DNA from: Massilia sp. YIM B02443
GTDB taxonomy: Bacteria; Pseudomonadota; Gammaproteobacteria; Burkholderiales; Burkholderiaceae_D
Direction: 5' to 3'
Assembly: GCF_030411955.1 (NCBI RefSeq)
Contig: NZ_JASNRA010000013.1
Coordinates: 85,993 to 149,992 of the forward strand
DNA length: 64,000 nucleotides
Positions 1 through 8,172 of the stretch are shown one piece after another. The translations under genes and the position numbers were made by a program. The notes below the pieces were generated by a model, which was not told where the DNA came from, searched no databases, and saw only the letters and a program-made list of their open reading frames with translations. How positions within the stretch are numbered: the stretch's first letter is position 1; every line of letters begins with the position of its first letter.

Positions 1-80
1 TGCTTGCGCATGACGCTCTTGGCGCGGCCACCGGCGGCGGCCACCAGGGCGCGGGCTGCGGCGCTCAGGATCTTTTTCAT
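1..80 (-). CDS. Unidentified small protein, N-terminal fragment cut by window edge
   Basis: Only the first 26 codons are inside the window; the rest lies to the left. The start ATG (78-80) has a strong ribosome binding site, GAAGGAG, about 7 bases upstream. The visible peptide begins MKKILSAAARALVAAAGGR and is basic and alanine-rich. It could be a short basic protein or the start of a signal peptide; I cannot name a family. It reads in the same direction as mdcH but 130 bp downstream of it and has its own candidate promoter, so it is probably a separate unit. Confidence 0.45.
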   Translation of the reverse strand, partial: MKKILSAAARALVAAAGGRAKSVMRK

Positions 81-143
81 GGTGTGACTCCTTCATTGCA
101 TTGCCGGTCGACGGCAACGCCCGATAACGATTGCGATACCACC

Positions 144-173
144 GTTATATAGGCGACTCAGGCGAACTTCCAA
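144..173 (-). promoter_or_regulatory. Candidate sigma-70 promoter for the truncated gene at 1-80
   Basis: On the minus strand TTGGAA (168-173) is followed after 18 bases by TATAAC (144-149), about 65 bp before the start codon of the gene at the left edge. It lies just after the mdcH stop codon. Assigned by consensus match only. Confidence 0.4.
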
Positions 174-210
174 TTCTGAGTGGCAATATCAGACATCACG
201 CTTGTGAATG

Positions 211-1128
211 CTAATCCATGTTTCGATCAAGCCAGGAGCGTACGCCGTCGAGCGAGCGGAATTCGGACACCGAGCGGCAGGCGATTTCCGGGTGGCGTGC
301 CTGCAACATGCGCGACAACGCCGCGCCCGGACCCAGCTCGAGCGCGACCGTCGCGCCGGCTTCGGCCAGTGCATCCATGCACTCGCGCCAGAGAATCGGT
401 TCGGCAATCTGGCGCGGCAGATGCTCGATCGCTTTGGCGGCGTCGTGCACCGGCTCGGCCGAGATACCGGACAGCACCGGGAAGGCCGGCATGCGCCAGC
501 GCGCCTCGCGCAACAGCGCGGCGAACGGCGCCACCGCGCCCTGCATCAGCGGCGTGTGCGAGGCGACGGCGACCGGGAGGATGGTGGGCTTGCCGCCTGT
601 GGCAAGCGCGGCCTGGGCCAGCGCCTCTTGCTGCGCCGACGGGCCGCCTGCGACCAGGCTGTCGTCGCCGGTCACGATCGCGGGATGGAAGCCGGTGCGG
701 GCCAGCAGCGCGTCGACCTCCACCCTGGGCAAGCCCGACAGGGCGACCATCGCCTGCGGCGCGCCCTCGGCCAGGCAGGCATCCATCAGCCGGGCGCGCT
801 GCAGCGCCAGCTTGACCGCATCGACGGGATCGAGCGCCCCGGCGACCCCGTAGGCGCTCAGCTCGCCGATGCTGTAGCCGGCCACCAGCGCCGGCGCCGG
901 CATGCCGGGGCCGAGCGCGGCCCAGGTCGCCAGCGTCGCCGCCACGATCGAGGGCTGCGCGACGCGGTTGCTGAAGCGCGCCGCGTCGTCGAGCGTCGCG
1001 GCCAGCGCGCTGTCGGCGAACCATTCGTCGAGCAACCGGCACGCGCCCGGATCGGTGCGCGCCATGTCGAACATGGCGCCGTGTTGCGCGCCCTGGCCGG
1101 GGCACAGGATGACGAGCCGGCCCGCCAT
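211..1128 (-). CDS. mdcH: Malonate decarboxylase epsilon subunit, malonyl-ACP transacylase MdcH
   Basis: A 305-residue FabD-like acyltransferase. In malonate decarboxylases MdcH charges the acetyl-carrier subunit MdcC with malonyl from malonyl-CoA, priming the enzyme. Seen directly: the N-terminal PGQGAQ motif, the nucleophile elbow GYSIGE around residue 90, and the overall FabD layout. The start at 1128 (MAGRLVILCPGQG) is chosen because the family begins immediately before this motif; the open frame upstream is only read-through within mdcB. The stop of mdcB (1130-1132) is one base from this ATG, so the two are translationally coupled. It is the last gene of the mdc operon. Confidence 0.9.
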   Translation of the reverse strand: MAGRLVILCPGQGAQHGAMFDMARTDPGACRLLDEWFADSALAATLDDAARFSNRVAQPSIVAATLATWAALGPGMPAPALVAGYSIGELSAYGVAGALDPVDAVKLALQRARLMDACLAEGAPQAMVALSGLPRVEVDALLARTGFHPAIVTGDDSLVAGGPSAQQEALAQAALATGGKPTILPVAVASHTPLMQGAVAPFAALLREARWRMPAFPVLSGISAEPVHDAAKAIEHLPRQIAEPILWRECMDALAEAGATVALELGPGAALSRMLQARHPEIACRSVSEFRSLDGVRSWLDRNMD

Positions 1129-1129
1129 G

Positions 1130-2041
1130 CTAGTGCCGGGCCCCGCACACGGCGTGCAGCAAACACACCGCGCCCAGCAGGTCGGCAGCGCCGCCCGGCG
1201 ACAGGCGCGCCGCGACGAAATCGCGATGGCTGGCCAGCGCCCGCGCTTCCCAGTCGGACGCGGCAGTGCCGCCACGGGCGACGAAGGCGCGCGCCTGGCG
1301 CCGCACGGTCAGCGCACCTTCGAGGCCGCCGCGGTGGTACACATTGGTGTCGCTGATGTGGGCCATCAGCACGAACAGCGCATCGACCCGCGCCAGGCGC
1401 ATGCCGCGCCCCGCCGCCAGCGTACGGCGCAATGCCGGCAGGCCGACCGCGAACACGGACGGGAAGCCGCGCGCGCCCTCCTCGCGCGCGCCGCTGGCGG
1501 CGTAGCGCAGCAGGGCCTGGGCGCCGTGCGAGCGGCTGCCGGCATTGCAGCTGTGGCCGGCGAGTTCGCGGCCCCAGCGTTCGACCAGCGTCGACCGGAT
1601 GGTCTCAGGGCGCAGCGCCAATCCCTGCGCGTGGCAACGGCCGATCGCCGCGCACAGCAGGCCGAGACAGAAGATGGCGCCGCGGTGGGTGTTGATGCCG
1701 CCGGTCGCGCGCAGCATGCGGCGCTCGGCCTCGATGCCCAATTGCTTGAGTTCGTGGAACGGAGCATCAACCATGCCGGCTTGTGCGATCTGCGCGAAGT
1801 AGCGCCGCAGCGCGAACATGCTGCGCACGAAGGTGGCGGCGTCCATGTCGTCGTGGCTGCCGTTGTCGAGCAGCGAGACCAGGCCCGGCTTGGGGTACAG
1901 GGCCAGTTCGGCGTACAGGCTGCGTACAGCCAGGCGTGCCAGGGAGCGGCTGAACGCCGTGGCCTGCCCGTCACGGATGCCTGCAATGCCCGCGCCCGCG
2001 TCCTTCGATGCGGCCATTCCGGGTCCCGTCAATTCAACCAT
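1130..2041 (-). CDS. mdcB: Triphosphoribosyl-dephospho-CoA synthase MdcB
   Basis: A 303-residue CitG/MdcB family protein. It makes 2'-(5''-triphosphoribosyl)-3'-dephospho-CoA, the precursor of the prosthetic group that MdcG attaches to MdcC. Family features visible include ALYPKPGLVS with the following GSHDDMD segment, a TGGINTHRGAIF segment, and a late HISDTNVYHRGG motif. The start at 2041 gives MVELTGPG and overlaps the end of mdcG by 13 bp, matching the tight overlaps across the operon. In many mdc operons this gene directly follows mdcA; here it lies between mdcG and mdcH. Confidence 0.9.
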   Translation of the reverse strand: MVELTGPGMAASKDAGAGIAGIRDGQATAFSRSLARLAVRSLYAELALYPKPGLVSLLDNGSHDDMDAATFVRSMFALRRYFAQIAQAGMVDAPFHELKQLGIEAERRMLRATGGINTHRGAIFCLGLLCAAIGRCHAQGLALRPETIRSTLVERWGRELAGHSCNAGSRSHGAQALLRYAASGAREEGARGFPSVFAVGLPALRRTLAAGRGMRLARVDALFVLMAHISDTNVYHRGGLEGALTVRRQARAFVARGGTAASDWEARALASHRDFVAARLSPGGAADLLGAVCLLHAVCGARH

Positions 2042-2709
2042 CGTTGTTCCTCCAGCGTCGCCAACAATGCTTCGGGCGGCACCAGCGCCACCCGCTCCAG
2101 TCCCTTGGCCAGCACGCGCGCCCCGGGCGCGCCGTCGAATGCGGCGCGCAACTCCTTCCACGCCACCGCGCGCCCGTCCGGAAAGACGACTTCGCCGTCG
2201 AGCGGCAGCGTGGCCGCATGCGCGGCCAGCAGCTCGAGGCCGGCCATCAGCTGCTTGCGGCTCAGCGGCCGCAGCAGCAGGTCGACGTCGGAAGTCGGGG
2301 TCAGGTAATGCAGGCCGGTCAGCGCTTCCAGCGCCACCGATCCGTACACCGCGAGGCCCAGGCCGGCGTCGGCCGCCTGCCGTTCGAGTTCGGCCAGACC
2401 TTCGCGCCATGCATCCGGCACGGCGTCGAGCGCGCCGACCAGCGGCAAGGCGCGGGTGCGGCGCTGGACGTCGGCCAGCTCGACGCGGCAGCCGACCCGC
2501 AGCTTGCCGCCATCTTCCGCGCGCGGCGGCAGCGCGAAGCCGATCGCCACTTCGCCCGGCGCCAGGTCGACCTCGGCACGGCGCACCACGGCCGGCCAGC
2601 CGCCGTCGCGCCAGCCGTCGAGGGCGCCAATCGCTTCCAGCGGGGCACTGGCGCGCACGCGCTGCCAGCCGCGGCGCGTCAGCCAGACCAGGTCATGCCG
2701 CGCGAACAT
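2029..2709 (-). CDS. mdcG: Malonate decarboxylase holo-ACP synthase MdcG (phosphoribosyl-dephospho-CoA transferase)
   Basis: A 226-residue nucleotidyltransferase that transfers the phosphoribosyl-dephospho-CoA prosthetic group from the MdcB product to the active serine of apo-MdcC. The C-terminal half shows the nucleotidyltransferase signature: VYGSVALEAL followed about 10 residues later by TSDVDLLL, where the paired aspartates bind metal. The start at 2709 (MFARHDLVWL) overlaps the 3' end of mdcE by 17 bp; the few upstream in-frame codons lie inside mdcE and are not family-like. Confidence 0.88.
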   Translation of the reverse strand: MFARHDLVWLTRRGWQRVRASAPLEAIGALDGWRDGGWPAVVRRAEVDLAPGEVAIGFALPPRAEDGGKLRVGCRVELADVQRRTRALPLVGALDAVPDAWREGLAELERQAADAGLGLAVYGSVALEALTGLHYLTPTSDVDLLLRPLSRKQLMAGLELLAAHAATLPLDGEVVFPDGRAVAWKELRAAFDGAPGARVLAKGLERVALVPPEALLATLEEQRWLN

Positions 2710-3412
2710 CGCCGCCCGCCCTGACCGCGTCGGCGACCGGCTGCGCCAGCAGGCGTCCGCCGCGCTCACGGCCCAGCGCCATGCGCCGGTCTTCCGGGAT
2801 GCACTCGGCCAGTGCCTGCGCCAGCTGCTGCGCCAGGTCTTTCTCCCAGATGCCGTGCAGGCCGCCCATGCGCAGGTAGTTTTCCGGCCCCGGTGCGAAC
2901 ACCGGATTGTCGCGCGCCAGCTCGGTCAGGCGTTCCTCGGGCACCTTGGTGATGCGCGCCATCGCCGGCAAGCCCATCACGCGGATGGTCGCCTGCGGCA
3001 GCGCATAGCAGGCGCTGGCGATCAGGCCGCTGGTGATGAAGCCGCCCGACAGCGCCTGGTCGTACACCAGGCCGATCACGGTATGGCCCTTGCGCCGCGC
3101 CAGGTCGACGCATTTGCCGAGGTGCGCCATGTAGCTGTTGATGCCCAACATCTCGTCGCGGTGGCGCAAGCGCTGGCCTTGGGTGTCGACCAGGATCAGG
3201 ATCGGCCGGCCCGGGTGCTGTTGCACGGTTCTCAAAATCGCCGTGGCCTGGGCCAGCGCGATCTCGATCCCGATCGGCACGTGGCCGGTGGTGCCGATCA
3301 TGGCCACCGCTTGTCCTTCGACCTGCGCACTGCCGGACAAGAAGTTGTCGCGCTCGACGATGTCGTGCCCACCCGGGAACAGCTGTGTTGCCAATGTCTG
3401 CCAATCCATCAT
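2693..3412 (-). CDS. mdcE: Malonate decarboxylase gamma subunit MdcE
   Basis: A 239-residue carboxytransferase-type subunit of the crotonase/acyl-CoA carboxylase beta-like fold. With MdcD it forms the decarboxylase that releases CO2 from malonyl-S-MdcC. Recognisable segments are GTTGHVPIGIE, PILILVDTQGQ and the oxyanion-hole region DQALSGGFITSGL. Two adjacent ATG codons are present (3412 and 3409); the first is chosen because its ATGA overlaps the mdcD stop by four bases, the usual coupling in this operon. Confidence 0.92.
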   Translation of the reverse strand: MMDWQTLATQLFPGGHDIVERDNFLSGSAQVEGQAVAMIGTTGHVPIGIEIALAQATAILRTVQQHPGRPILILVDTQGQRLRHRDEMLGINSYMAHLGKCVDLARRKGHTVIGLVYDQALSGGFITSGLIASACYALPQATIRVMGLPAMARITKVPEERLTELARDNPVFAPGPENYLRMGGLHGIWEKDLAQQLAQALAECIPEDRRMALGRERGGRLLAQPVADAVRAGGDVRAA

Positions 3413-4332
3413 TGTTCTCCCGTGCCGGAAGCTGCCGGCTGCAGGCCGGCACGGTGCCGGGCCGCCAGCGCCAGGAAGGCGTCGGCCTCGAGCATCGGCA
3501 CGCCGGCCGGATCGGGCACGCCCAGCCGGCGCCACAGTTCCATCGGTTCGTTCGCCCCTTCGGCATCCTGCAGGCGGCGCGCCAGCATGTCCTGCTCGGC
3601 CAGCAAGCCTTCCAGCGTCAGCCCGACTTCGCCTTGCACCAGGGCGGCGATCGCGTCCAGCGCGGCGGCGCGGAATGCCGCGGTATCGTCCGCCACCAGC
3701 ACCTGGCAGTCGCCCATCAGGTAGCGGTGCTTGCCGCCCGTGGTGCGCCATACCAGGGCGCGGTCGCGCGAATCGAATTCCTCGACGCCGTTGGCGGTTT
3801 CGATCACTTCGGGGCCGGACATGGCCAGGCGCCCTTCCTCGGACATGATCACCGTGTTGGCGCAGCGCGCCGCGATGCCCATGCCGCCGAAGCAGCCGTT
3901 GGCCCCGCCCACCACCGCCACCACGGGGATGCCTGCGGCGCGCACGTCGAGCATGGCGCGCATCACTTCCGACACCGCGATCAGGCCGGCGTTGGCTTCG
4001 TGCAGGCGCACGCCGCCCGACTCCAGCAACAGCAGCACCGCATGCGCCCGTTCGTCGATCGCGCGGCGCAGCATGCCGGCCAGCTTGGCGCCGTGGACTT
4101 CGCCCACCGCGCCGCCCATGAAGGCGCCTTCCTGCGCCGCGCCGAACACCGTGTGCCCGCCGAGTTTGCCGCGTCCGACCACCACGCCGTCGTCGAACGA
4201 CACCGGCGAATCGAGCTGGGCCAGGTGCGGGCTGGCCACGCGCGCCGAGGGCGGCAGGAATTCTTCGAAGCTGCCGGCGTCGAAGATGGCCGGGATGCGC
4301 TGGCGCGCGGTCAGTTCCAGGTAACTGCTCAT
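3409..4332 (-). CDS. mdcD: Malonate decarboxylase beta subunit MdcD
   Basis: A 307-residue carboxyltransferase-fold subunit that acts with MdcE in decarboxylating malonyl-S-MdcC. Visible features are the glycine-rich GGANGCFGGMGIAARCA stretch and the LLLESGGVRLHEAN segment typical of biotin-independent malonate decarboxylase beta subunits. It starts inside an ATGA overlap with mdcC and ends in an ATGA overlap with mdcE. Length is normal for the family. Confidence 0.93.
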   Translation of the reverse strand: MSSYLELTARQRIPAIFDAGSFEEFLPPSARVASPHLAQLDSPVSFDDGVVVGRGKLGGHTVFGAAQEGAFMGGAVGEVHGAKLAGMLRRAIDERAHAVLLLLESGGVRLHEANAGLIAVSEVMRAMLDVRAAGIPVVAVVGGANGCFGGMGIAARCANTVIMSEEGRLAMSGPEVIETANGVEEFDSRDRALVWRTTGGKHRYLMGDCQVLVADDTAAFRAAALDAIAALVQGEVGLTLEGLLAEQDMLARRLQDAEGANEPMELWRRLGVPDPAGVPMLEADAFLALAARHRAGLQPAASGTGEQ

Positions 4333-4664
4333 GGCGTGCCTCCGGTCGATGGCGCCGCGGGGGAGATCAGCGACTCGACCGCCTGGTCCAGGCGCAGGCT
4401 GACCACCGCCGGCGTGGCGCCGTTGTCGTTGATGCTGATGCGGGCGTCCGCCAGGCTCCAGCGTGCGTGGAAATCGTCCATCACCGCCGCCCAGGTGGCG
4501 CCGAAGCCGACCGCGGCGGTGTGGACGTCGATCTCGCAGGCCCCGTCCAGGGGCACGGCTTCGATCAGTACTTCGAGGTTGCCCGAGCCGACCACGCCCA
4601 CCAGCTGGGCGTCGCCCGCCAGTGGGCGACTGCCCTGCCCGAATCTGAATTGCAGCGTTTCCAT
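4329..4664 (-). CDS. mdcC: Malonate decarboxylase delta subunit, acyl-carrier protein MdcC
   Basis: A 111-residue carrier protein that carries the 2'-(5''-phosphoribosyl)-3'-dephospho-CoA arm. The attachment site is the serine (about residue 27) in VVGSGNLEV, a conserved MdcC motif. MdcG adds the prosthetic group, MdcH and MdcA load and exchange acyl groups, and MdcD/E decarboxylate. It begins 33 bp after the mdcA stop and overlaps mdcD by four bases. Confidence 0.92.
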   Translation of the reverse strand: METLQFRFGQGSRPLAGDAQLVGVVGSGNLEVLIEAVPLDGACEIDVHTAAVGFGATWAAVMDDFHARWSLADARISINDNGATPAVVSLRLDQAVESLISPAAPSTGGTP

Positions 4665-4697
4665 GTGAATCCTTTTGCGCTTGTCTACTTATTCCGC

Positions 4698-6374
4698 TTA
4701 CCAGTTCCTGAAGCGCTTCGGCGGGTCGTACAGGCCGCCGGAGGCGCGTACCAGGCCCTTCATGTTCTTGGCGGCCAGCAGGTCGCGGGTCGCCATGCGC
4801 TTGTCGATGCCGAGGTCTTCCGGGCGGCGGATGATGCCGCGGTCGCGCAGGTTTTCCACCATGCGCTTGTCGCGCCCCATCCCCACCGGGGTGTAGCCGG
4901 CCACGCCGCGGATCGCCTGCTCGCGCTCTTCATCGCTGCGGCACAGCAGCAGGTTGGCAATGCCCTCTTCGGTCAGGATGTGGGTGACGTCGTCGCCGTA
5001 GATCATCACTGGCGGAATCGCCATGCCGGCCTGCTCGGCCAGTTGCCAGGCGTCGAGCCGTTCGACGAAGGCCGGCGCCATGTGCTCGCGGAAGGTCTCG
5101 ACCATCTGCACCACCAGCTTCTGGCCGCGCGGGATGGTATTGCGGCCTTCCCTGGCCTGCTGCCCGGCTTTCAGCCAGGCCGCGCTCGGATGGCGGCGGC
5201 CGCGCGCGTCCGCCCCCATGTTCGGCGCGCCGCCGAAACCGGCGATGCGGCCCAGCGTCGCGGTCGACGAATTGCCCTGCAGGTCGATCTGCAGCGTCGA
5301 GCCGATGAACATGTCGCAGGCATAGTGGCCGGCAGCCTGCGAGAAGGCGCGGTTGCTGCGCATCGAGCCGTCGGGGCCGACGAAGAACACGTCGGGCCGG
5401 GCGCGGATGTAGTTTTCCATGCCCAGCTCGGAGCCGAACGAGTGCACCGACTCGACGAAGCCGGCTTCGATCGCCGGGATCAGGGCCGGGTGCGGATTCA
5501 AGGCCCAATGGCGGGCAATCTTGCCCTTCAGGCCGAGTTCGGCCGCGTAGGTCGGCAGCAGCAGCTCGATGGCGGCGGTATCGAAGCCGATGCCGTGGTT
5601 CAGGCGCTCGATCTGGTATTCGGCATAGATGCCCTTGATCGCCATCATCGCCATCAACACCTGGATCTCGGAGATCTGGGCCGGGTCGCGCGTGAACAGC
5701 GGCTCGATGTAGTACGGCGTGGGCGACTGCACGACGTAGCCGACCCAGTCGCCCGGAATGTCGACGCGCGGCAGCTTGTCGACGATCCGGTTGACCTGGG
5801 CAATCACGATCCCGCTCTTGAACGCCGTGGCTTCGGCGATGGCCGGCGTGTCCTCGGTATTCGGGCCGGTGTACAGGTTGCCCTCGCGGTCGGCCATCTC
5901 GGCCGCCACCAGCGCCACGCGCGGGGTCAGGTCGATGAAATACCGCGCGAACAGTTCCAGGTAGGTATGGATCGCGCCAATGTTCAGCTTGCCCGTCTGG
6001 GCCAGCTTGGCCAGGCGCCCCGCCTGCGGCCCTGAGAATGAAAAGTCGAGGCGACCGGCGATACCCTTGTCGAACACGTCGAGGTGCTCGGGCAGCGACA
6101 GTACCGACAGCAACATGTGCAGGTTGTTGACGCGCTGCGGGTCGAGCCGCGTGAGCGCCTTGCCGAGGAAGTCGGCCTGCTTCTGGTTGTTCCCTTCCAG
6201 GCACACGCGGTCGCCCGGCTCGAGCACCGCGTGCAGCAGGTCGACGATGCGTCCGGCCTCGACCACCTTGCCGTCCAGCGCGCTGCCCAGCGCCTGCCCG
6301 GCGCGGGCCAGGCGGGCGCTGCGGTTGCTTTGCTGGGTACCCCAGCGACCTTCGGTAGCAGCTACTGCATTCAT
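4698..6374 (-). CDS. mdcA: Malonate decarboxylase alpha subunit, acetyl-S-ACP:malonate ACP transferase MdcA
   Basis: A 558-residue CoA-transferase-like subunit that exchanges the acetyl group on MdcC for free malonate, releasing acetate. The sequence is collinear with MdcA family proteins throughout, for example GDRVCLEGNNQKQADFL near residue 55, LYTGPNTEDTPAIAEATAF near 165, and a conserved C-terminal GMGRDKRMVENLRDRG segment. A good ribosome binding site (AAGGGA) precedes the ATG at 6374. The permease gene ends 39 bp upstream, so both are probably on one transcript. Confidence 0.95.
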   Translation of the reverse strand: MNAVAATEGRWGTQQSNRSARLARAGQALGSALDGKVVEAGRIVDLLHAVLEPGDRVCLEGNNQKQADFLGKALTRLDPQRVNNLHMLLSVLSLPEHLDVFDKGIAGRLDFSFSGPQAGRLAKLAQTGKLNIGAIHTYLELFARYFIDLTPRVALVAAEMADREGNLYTGPNTEDTPAIAEATAFKSGIVIAQVNRIVDKLPRVDIPGDWVGYVVQSPTPYYIEPLFTRDPAQISEIQVLMAMMAIKGIYAEYQIERLNHGIGFDTAAIELLLPTYAAELGLKGKIARHWALNPHPALIPAIEAGFVESVHSFGSELGMENYIRARPDVFFVGPDGSMRSNRAFSQAAGHYACDMFIGSTLQIDLQGNSSTATLGRIAGFGGAPNMGADARGRRHPSAAWLKAGQQAREGRNTIPRGQKLVVQMVETFREHMAPAFVERLDAWQLAEQAGMAIPPVMIYGDDVTHILTEEGIANLLLCRSDEEREQAIRGVAGYTPVGMGRDKRMVENLRDRGIIRRPEDLGIDKRMATRDLLAAKNMKGLVRASGGLYDPPKRFRNW

Positions 6375-6413
6375 GGTATCCCTTAAAAAATCCGGCGCCC
6401 GACGCGTTGCGCG

Positions 6414-7859
6414 TCAGAGCACCACGAACAGCAGCCACACCACCACCGGCGCAACCAGGGTGACGATGCCGCCATAAATCATCAACTGGCGCAGGAACAC
6501 GTCGCGATCGACGTGCTGGGCGCTGGCCAGCACCAGGGCGCCGTTGGTCGAGAACGGGCTGACGTCGACGATGGTCGAGGCCACCGCCATCGCCGCGATG
6601 AAACCGATCGGATCGACGCCGGTGCCGGCCGACAGGAACGGCACCGCCAGCGGGATCAGCGAACCGAGCACCGCGGTGGACGAAGCAAAGGCCGACACCA
6701 CGGCGCCGACGAACAGCAGCAATAAGGCGACGATCAGCGGCGAGGTCATGCTGGCGACGCTGTCGCCGACCCAGGTGATGGTGCCCATCTTCTGCATCAC
6801 GCCGACATAGGTGCTGACGCCGACGATCAGCATGATCTCGGGCCACGACACCTGGCCGATGGCGCGTTTCTGCACCTGCGGCTGCAGCAGCGAAATGATG
6901 AAGCCGATCGAGATCGCCACGAAGCCCAGGTCGAGCTTGTACATCAGGGTCAGCACGGCCAGCGTGATCAGGCCGGCCACGGTGACGACCTGGTGCAGGG
7001 TCGGGCCTTCGTGCACCTCGTCGCGGGCGCCGGCAGCGCCCACGCCCGCCCCGGCCCCGGCCCCGCCGACGCCGGCACTGCCGCCGATCGCGCCCACCGC
7101 CGCGCTCGAGCGCTGCGCGGTCAGGCGCTCTTCGCTGCCCGATTCGTTCTCGGCGTCGCCATAGATCTGCGGTCCCTGCGCCGCCACCGCCACCGGCGGG
7201 CCGAACGGCGAGATCGGCATGCCGCCCGCGCTCTTCGACTTCGGCACCTGCTGGCGCATCAATTTGGCGCCGCCGAACACGAAGAACAGCAGCAGCGAGA
7301 CGGCGAAGTTCACGCCCAGGCTGGTGAAGGCGGTGGTCAGTTCGGAGATCGGCAGGCCGGCTTCCTGCACCACCTTGTTGGTGATGCCGCCGTAGATGCT
7401 GATCGGCGAGAAGCCACCGCCCTGGGCGCCGTGGATCACCATCAGGCCCATCATCAAGGGATTGATGTTGTACTTGGCGGCGAAGCCGAGCGCGATCGGG
7501 GCGATGATCGCCACCGCCGCAGGGCTGACCGCGCCGACCGAGGTCAGCAGCGCGGTGATGAAGAACATCACCCAGGGAATGGCGGCGATGCGCCCGCCCA
7601 CCGCGCGCACGGCGAGGCGCACCAGCCAGTCGATGGTGCCGTTGTTCTGGGCCTGGGCGAACAGGAAGGTAATGCCGACCAGGGTCAGGAACAGCTCGGC
7701 CGGGAAGCCGGCCATGATGGCCTTGGCCGGCATCGCGGCAACCAGGGTGCCGACCAGGAAGGCGCCGACGAAGGCAATTACGCCCATATTGATGGGCAGG
7801 GCGGTGGCCACCACGAACATCAGCGCCAGCACGCAAATCGAAATCACATGAGAAGACAC
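6414..7859 (-). CDS. MatC/SLC13-like dicarboxylate (probable malonate) permease
   Basis: A 481-residue integral membrane protein with about ten hydrophobic segments. It resembles the MatC-type dicarboxylate carriers found with malonate genes. The GTG start at 7859 has an excellent AAGGAG site; the reading begins MSSHVISICVLALMFVV. The family's two-half design is visible, with GAVSPAAVAIIAPIAL in half one and STAVLGSLIPLAVPFL in half two. Residues about 203-286 form a hydrophilic loop containing a glycine/alanine run (about 253-279), which looks like expanded low complexity. As first gene of the mdc operon it most likely imports malonate; substrate is inferred from context. It takes the place of the MdcL/MdcM transporters of some operons. 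Confidence 0.82.
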   Translation of the reverse strand: MSSHVISICVLALMFVVATALPINMGVIAFVGAFLVGTLVAAMPAKAIMAGFPAELFLTLVGITFLFAQAQNNGTIDWLVRLAVRAVGGRIAAIPWVMFFITALLTSVGAVSPAAVAIIAPIALGFAAKYNINPLMMGLMVIHGAQGGGFSPISIYGGITNKVVQEAGLPISELTTAFTSLGVNFAVSLLLFFVFGGAKLMRQQVPKSKSAGGMPISPFGPPVAVAAQGPQIYGDAENESGSEERLTAQRSSAAVGAIGGSAGVGGAGAGAGVGAAGARDEVHEGPTLHQVVTVAGLITLAVLTLMYKLDLGFVAISIGFIISLLQPQVQKRAIGQVSWPEIMLIVGVSTYVGVMQKMGTITWVGDSVASMTSPLIVALLLLFVGAVVSAFASSTAVLGSLIPLAVPFLSAGTGVDPIGFIAAMAVASTIVDVSPFSTNGALVLASAQHVDRDVFLRQLMIYGGIVTLVAPVVVWLLFVVL

Positions 7860-8059
7860 GGCGGAACTCCTTCAACGCGCGGCGCCATTGCCTCTGTGGG
7901 CTGGCCGACACCGCTGGTGATACGTCTCCAAATGCATGCCAGCGCCGTGCACCGCCGCCGTTGCGGCCAGCCGCTGGCAGGCCCGGGCATGCTCTTTTGT
8001 TATGCTATTTTGTGACGTTAAGGTAGCCGTGAATCCTGCCGAGATCAATTACGTTCTTG

Positions 8060-8080
8060 CGCTGACGTTTACTGTCAGCG
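8060..8080. promoter_or_regulatory. Perfect inverted repeat upstream of mdc operon, candidate MdcR operator
   Basis: CGCTGAC (8060-8066) and GTCAGCG (8074-8080) are perfect 7-bp arms around a 7-bp AT-rich spacer. It lies in the 313-bp gap between the LysR gene and the permease gene (7860-8172), about 200 bp before the operon's first codon. No T-run follows on either strand, so it is not a typical terminator. The spacing suits a LysR-type site. Functional assignment is inference. Confidence 0.4.
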
Positions 8081-8172
8081 GAACTATCGGCAGTAACGGT
8101 ATGTCGTGTGGGTAGCGCAGCGCGCTTCCGGCTCGGCAAGCGCGATGAGAACGGGCCCGCAAGCGGTCCCGA

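Noticed and set aside
4930..7911. Very long open frame (993 codons) antiparallel in frame shift to mdcA and the permease
   Set aside because: It crosses two clear genes in another frame of the same strand, is Arg/Gly-rich and has no domain; it is an artefact of high GC.
8060..8080. Terminator for mdcR
   Set aside because: No T-run follows the hairpin; an operator is more plausible.
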